From NCBI GenBank assembly GCA_037951165.1, contig JBBDHG010000003.1:10564501-10628500 (forward strand): a DNA stretch of 64,000 bases, in the 5' to 3' direction. Below the pieces are notes generated by a model that had not been told where the DNA came from, did no database searches, and saw only the letters and a list, made by a program, of their open reading frames with translations. Within the stretch, counting starts at the first letter, position 1. Each line of letters starts with the position of its first letter. The DNA is from Lophius americanus (Eukaryota > Chordata > Actinopteri > Lophiiformes > Lophiidae). Position numbers and translations under genes: made by a program. Positions 59,795 through 64,000 of the stretch are shown here, piece by piece.

Positions 59795-60229
59795 TTAAAA
59801 AGGTCGTTTGTCCAGCCTTTTCAATTTGAACGAGAGAAATTGACGAAGACAAGTTTGGGAAACTTGACTCAAACTGAGCAAACACAAGAAGACGATGGGA
59901 GACATGATGAAGCGAGAGTGGGACACAATCGCTGATGTCTTCGACGGAATCGTGTTGCTATGGCAACCGCGAAGAGCTCTGCTTTTTGTCAGCAGCTGTT
60001 CAAGATAAGCCCATAGATCATACCATCGTTGTATGATAACCTCCATGGTCATAGTCTTGTCCGATAGTCCTTTGATTTTCAAAGAAAGCTTTATGAAACT
60101 TCCGTCTCCCACTACTTCATCGCTCATTTCCTCTATCACAGGCAGTTTCCCACTATCTTCAGACCTCTCCAGCACTTTTCCCTTTTTCATCCAATAACAT
60201 CCTGTCATGTTTCTCGCACAGCCAATCAT
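59795..60229 (-). other. Unrecognised 144-codon ORF
   Basis: ATG at 60227-60229, stop at 59795-59797. Mixed, protein-like composition (SDEVVGDGSFIKLSLKIKG; EVIIQRWYDLWAYLEQLL) rather than simple-sequence translation. An upstream 41-codon frame in the same orientation (about 60345 to 60223) has a Lys/Glu-rich sequence (AEVKRQLKDSREESEYLKF) that looks as if it continued into it across a stop. I know no matching family. It could be a decayed retrocopy or chance. Confidence 0.3.
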
Positions 60230-60452
60230 TTATAAGCTGTCGAACTTTAAATATTCACTTTCCTCTCTGCTGTCTTTGAGCTGTCGTTTCACTTCAGCGA
60301 AGATCTGCAACTGCTTCCACCCTTTCACAACCTCAGTCCTAGAACACTTTGTCATCTCCAAGTCTTCACTTCATGAGGTCGGCGCCATCAGGGTGGAATT
60401 CTGCTTCATACTGACAGAACTTCATTAATCAGAAGACTTCCCTTGGAGATCT

Positions 60453-60500
60453 ACTTCCTAACAGATCCCAAATACCATTTTGGGCTCTGTTAGGAAGTAC
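60453..60500. repeat. 20-bp hairpin with one mismatch
   Basis: ACTTCCTAACAGATCCCAAA (60453-60472) pairs with 60480-60499 except for one T/G position, leaving a 7-nt loop. Flanks do not extend the stem. Confidence 0.85.
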
Positions 60501-62254
60501 CATTTTACCCTCTTTTTCAAATAAATTTAATGTTACTTTAATTCTCTCATTCCTATGAGTCTCTCCTGATTTAAATACTGTCCTACTGCTAGCCATATCA
60601 CAATCCATTTGTGCATCAAATATTTACCCAGAAGACATTTCAACCAAGTTAGTATTTGATAAAGCTGATAATGATAACAATTTTAGTTATCCATCCATAT
60701 GATGGCTTGAATGTCGACTTACATCTAAAAAAATCGACCTAATGATTTCTATAATGATTGTTTTGTAACAAACTTCATCCATACCCATACTAACTGGTTA
60801 CAGTATGTCTCAATCAGTTTTTGCTAGATATGTATCCCGCGTGAGCGTAGAGGAGTGTAATGTGTGTCTGTTTGTGAGAGGACATTCCCAATCAATGGCA
60901 CATACTTTATATTCCTGACTTAAACCACCCTTCTGACCCCTGACCTCCTACCTGTACAGCAGCAGTAGACTGAGATGCTGTTGATACGGCGTTTAACCTT
61001 ATATTTAAGTCGTGAAGATAGCCTCAGTAGAAGCACGTGTTTCCATAATGTCGAACGATCCATTATCGTCCATCATGCCTCCACCGACTGGAAGGTGACT
61101 TTGAGAAATTACATTTTAAAAAACAACAAAAAGTGTATCCTCTTGTTTAGTGCTTTGTGTTTTATCTTATTTTTTATTCATCTGTCAAATATGCTGATGT
61201 TCTTTTTTTTTCTTCCTTAGAAGAAGGACCATGCCATCTCAACTTTTCAAATATTCTGATGGCAGCTCATGCCTCCGTGGGGAAGGGGAGACTGTGTATC
61301 GTCTACTTTATATCAGTCATTTCTACTCAGAGAGAGAAAGACATCTCCCTGGTTGTAACTAAATTACAAAAAAAGTACCAGAGTGAGGAGACTGCTGGAG
61401 CTTTAACCTATAATTCTGTTGACTTGAACTTCTTTTGACTGCTCCATTAATTTAAAGAACCTGTCAAAGTGGTGGCAATAAATGCAATCGGGAGCGATAG
61501 GCATTCAAGCGCCTGAATCACTCCTCATTGAGCAGTTTGAGAGGGACAGCCGGTTGGGAATGCAGGGGGAGTAGAAAACATTGAACAGCTTCCATGGAAC
61601 CTTGAAAGGTTTTTAAGATTTTTTTCTGCTGACGTCGTCAATGCTTACACATTGAACATCAGCTACAAAAGTTTTTAACATCTGTCTTAAACCTTGACTG
61701 AAGAATTTGATGCGTTAATGAATAATATCCTGCCATTTTCCTGTAAAATACGTTGCTACAGCTGTAAGACTCTTGATCTCCAATGTACATGTCAGATAAC
61801 AACCTTTTTTTCTCACTATCTCCAGAAAACCATTAATTGTTGTAGCTTTTGGTACTTTTGTATGTTAGGATCATTGTTTATTTATTTATTATAATCATTT
61901 CACGTGAACACATGACCAGGAAGTTAAGCGAAGCGTCAAACGGGGGATTAAATTATTTTTGGAAATGTTTGTGTGTTAATCTGTTCTATTATCTAAATGA
62001 AGCTTTAAAAAAGCTGGGGCTGCATCACATTTAAGTGTCCCTTGTTAACATTTCTGTTTTTGTTTGTTTTGTTGTTTTGTGCACATTTGTTATGAAATGA
62101 ATGAAAGATGTTTTCTTACTGTTTTCTTACAAACAGTGTGTTTGTCCCTGTGTTTGCCCCTTACACTTAACAATCAAAAATTAATATTTTTCCAAATATG
62201 ATGCTTGAATTTACGTCAATGATACTTTTAATTAATGACTAGTAAAATACATAT

Positions 62255-62325
62255 TAATAATAATAATACATTTAATTTATAATGCACTTTACATTTGGAT
62301 CAAATCTCAAAGGGCTACAAAGTAC
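62255..62325 (-). mobile_element. LINE/SINE tail, antisense
   Basis: AATAATAATACATTTAATTT then GCACTTTACATTTGGATCAA and ATCTCAAAGGGC; same tail as 39570-39670. Confidence 0.65.
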
Positions 62326-63399
62326 AAATGAGTACATGAGTACATGAGTTTTTATAATTTTTAGGACAATTAAAAATGGAACATTCTGTTTGCACATGTA
62401 TTAAATCTTTTCAATTTGGAAAACCTCGTTTCAACTAGGTACACAAGGTTACATACAGAGGAAAAGTAATTAGTTTGGTGGTTTATTGTAGTGCATCATA
62501 ATCATTTTTCAGGTAAAGTCAAAAGGATAACAGTATGAAAAACTTAATACATTTATGGGTGAATTTATTTCTGTATATATAATATCTTTCTTATCTATCT
62601 ATCTAATTCATTCTACTTTTATGTGTCCCCTTTTTTTTAACGTATAGTTGGATATTTGAGGTTCTAGTGGTATTTATAAAATGTAGAGTGTCTCAGGAGT
62701 ACTTTACAGGTAAACGAAACACGGCTCTAGGTTATATGTACTACATTGTTCAAACTATTTGAATACATGTGTTCATTAAAAACATGACATCTGCCGTTAA
62801 ACAATCACACACATGCAATCTGTTTGTTTCAGAGAGAAAAAATGTATACATCAAAGACACCCCTCAGTATGAGATGTTACCAACAACCTGAATCCACAAA
62901 ATCATCACAAAGTGGAATCAATGTCAAACAACAGCAAAACTATAAATGTATTAAATAATATAAACACAAACAACTGTTGGATTGTTTTTTTTTAGAGGAG
63001 GAAGAGCATGCTGCCTCAGTGTGTTTCTCATTCTAATGTGAGTTTCTCTCTTCTTGGTTCTGGAAGCTGCGACCGTGGCGTCTGAGTGAGGGTTCATGTT
63101 AGTCTCCCTCTGTCCTCTTCATCTCAATGTTCAACATGCAAGCTAGGTTTTCTTCTAATGTAGCTAAACTGTGCACTAAAATGCCTGTGCACCTGTTTGA
63201 GACCAGAAGATAGACATTCAGTCACTGAATCCTGATTCATACTTGAACAGCCCTGCCTACTTTTACAGTTTGTTGTGAGTTTTGAGAGTTCTTTTCAATT
63301 TGAATCACACGGATATTTATGTATTCCAAGATGTTGGTTCTCTTGCGTGTTTCTACAGTGAATATTAAATGTTTAGCTTAAAAGAAAAATAATTAGAAC

Positions 63400-63695
63400 C
63401 CTTATTATATACCCAAAAAGTCGGGTATATAATAAAATCATTGTCGCCACCACTGCTCAGCCACAGGTCCTTCGTGTTTGCTTGATAACTCCAAAAACTA
63501 TTTGCATGAATAAACAAATAGACCTTAATAAACACATAGACCTTAGAGCGGGGAAGAACTGGAGTGATTTTGGGAAAGGTTGGTTGAACACTTCCGACAG
63601 TAGGGTTAGCTTTGTCTGATTTGGTCCAAAGTTGGTGCATATGAATCGACTTGGGGAGATCTATAATGGATACATCATGTTTTACTCTATAAGTT
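63400..63695 (-). repeat. Dispersed repeat family B, copy 4
   Basis: Minus strand: TTCCCAAAATCACTCCAGTT, CTTCCCCGCTCTAAGGTCTA, GGAGTTATCAAGCAAACACG and GGTGGCGACAATGATTTTAT. It ends in a 13-bp palindrome (63402-63414 with 63423-63435). Confidence 0.7.
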
Positions 63696-64000
63696 CATAT
63701 TGTACTTGCTAGGCGGACCATTTCCCCCCGAAAAATACCGTGGACGTAATTTCACACGTAAGTAATTCTAGGAGTTCAATCCGGTATATTGCTTGGACAA
63801 CACAGGGGATTGGGGACTTCTACTGGATATACCCTTAGTGTCAGGGACGAAAGCATAGGCCTAGTTTAATTGAGTGATTTCTATTAGAATTCATTAGAAT
63901 TCAGCTAAATTTAACTGAAAAACTCAGTTTATGCACATCTTCAAGGATGCTCACTGCGACTTCCCCTCCTCTTAAAACACACACAGGGATTCAACTGAAA

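Noticed and set aside
60453..60500. microRNA precursor
   Set aside because: Stem ends abruptly at 20 bp with no lower stem; too short for Drosha processing.

Overview
The window is vertebrate nuclear DNA, almost certainly from a ray-finned (teleost) fish. Coding exons are small and split by GT/AG introns. The three recognisable genes are vertebrate families. The non-coding DNA is AT-rich and full of CA, GA and AAT microsatellites, Tc1-like, L2-like and RTE-like elements typical of fish. There are no operons, ribosome binding sites or CRISPR arrays.

Three genes are supported. (1) 207-1118, plus strand: terminal coding exon of ankib1 (RBR-type ubiquitin ligase), followed by a long 3' UTR ending near an AATAAA at 4647. 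(2) 5776-13396, minus strand: a complete ten-coding-exon gene for a 295-residue lifeguard/TMBIM (Bax-inhibitor-1-like) seven-pass membrane protein. Every junction was followed base by base and keeps frame. Its poly(A) signals (5531 and 5593) face the ankib1 end, so the two genes are tail to tail, about 0.9 kb apart. (3) 44134-52054, minus strand: the last seven coding exons of csmd2, encoding the final Sushi domain, juxtamembrane region, transmembrane helix and cytoplasmic tail. The rest of the gene lies beyond 64000, and 52055-64000 reads as one intron.

The stretch between lifeguard and csmd2 (about 16-42 kb) has no gene I can support. It holds a roughly 0.7-kb polypurine tract (15.83-16.50 kb), a pair of about 290-bp inverted repeats (14.66 and 18.02 kb), a 1.3-kb ACT/GCT trinucleotide satellite (19.8-21.1 kb), an antisense RTE-type LINE fragment (24.5-25.8 kb), and a 5.8-kb structure with long diverged terminal inverted repeats (32.3-38.0 kb). 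At least two short dispersed repeat families recur across the window. In the csmd2 intron an L2-like LINE sits inside a Tc1-like element.

The three genes do not form a pathway. The most unusual features are the long-inverted-repeat element, the two unassigned repeat families, and three coding exons whose 3' splice sites are built on or next to simple repeats: (CT)43 in lifeguard, (TG)n and a C-run in csmd2. Identifications rest on reading translations against remembered family sequences. No database search was possible.
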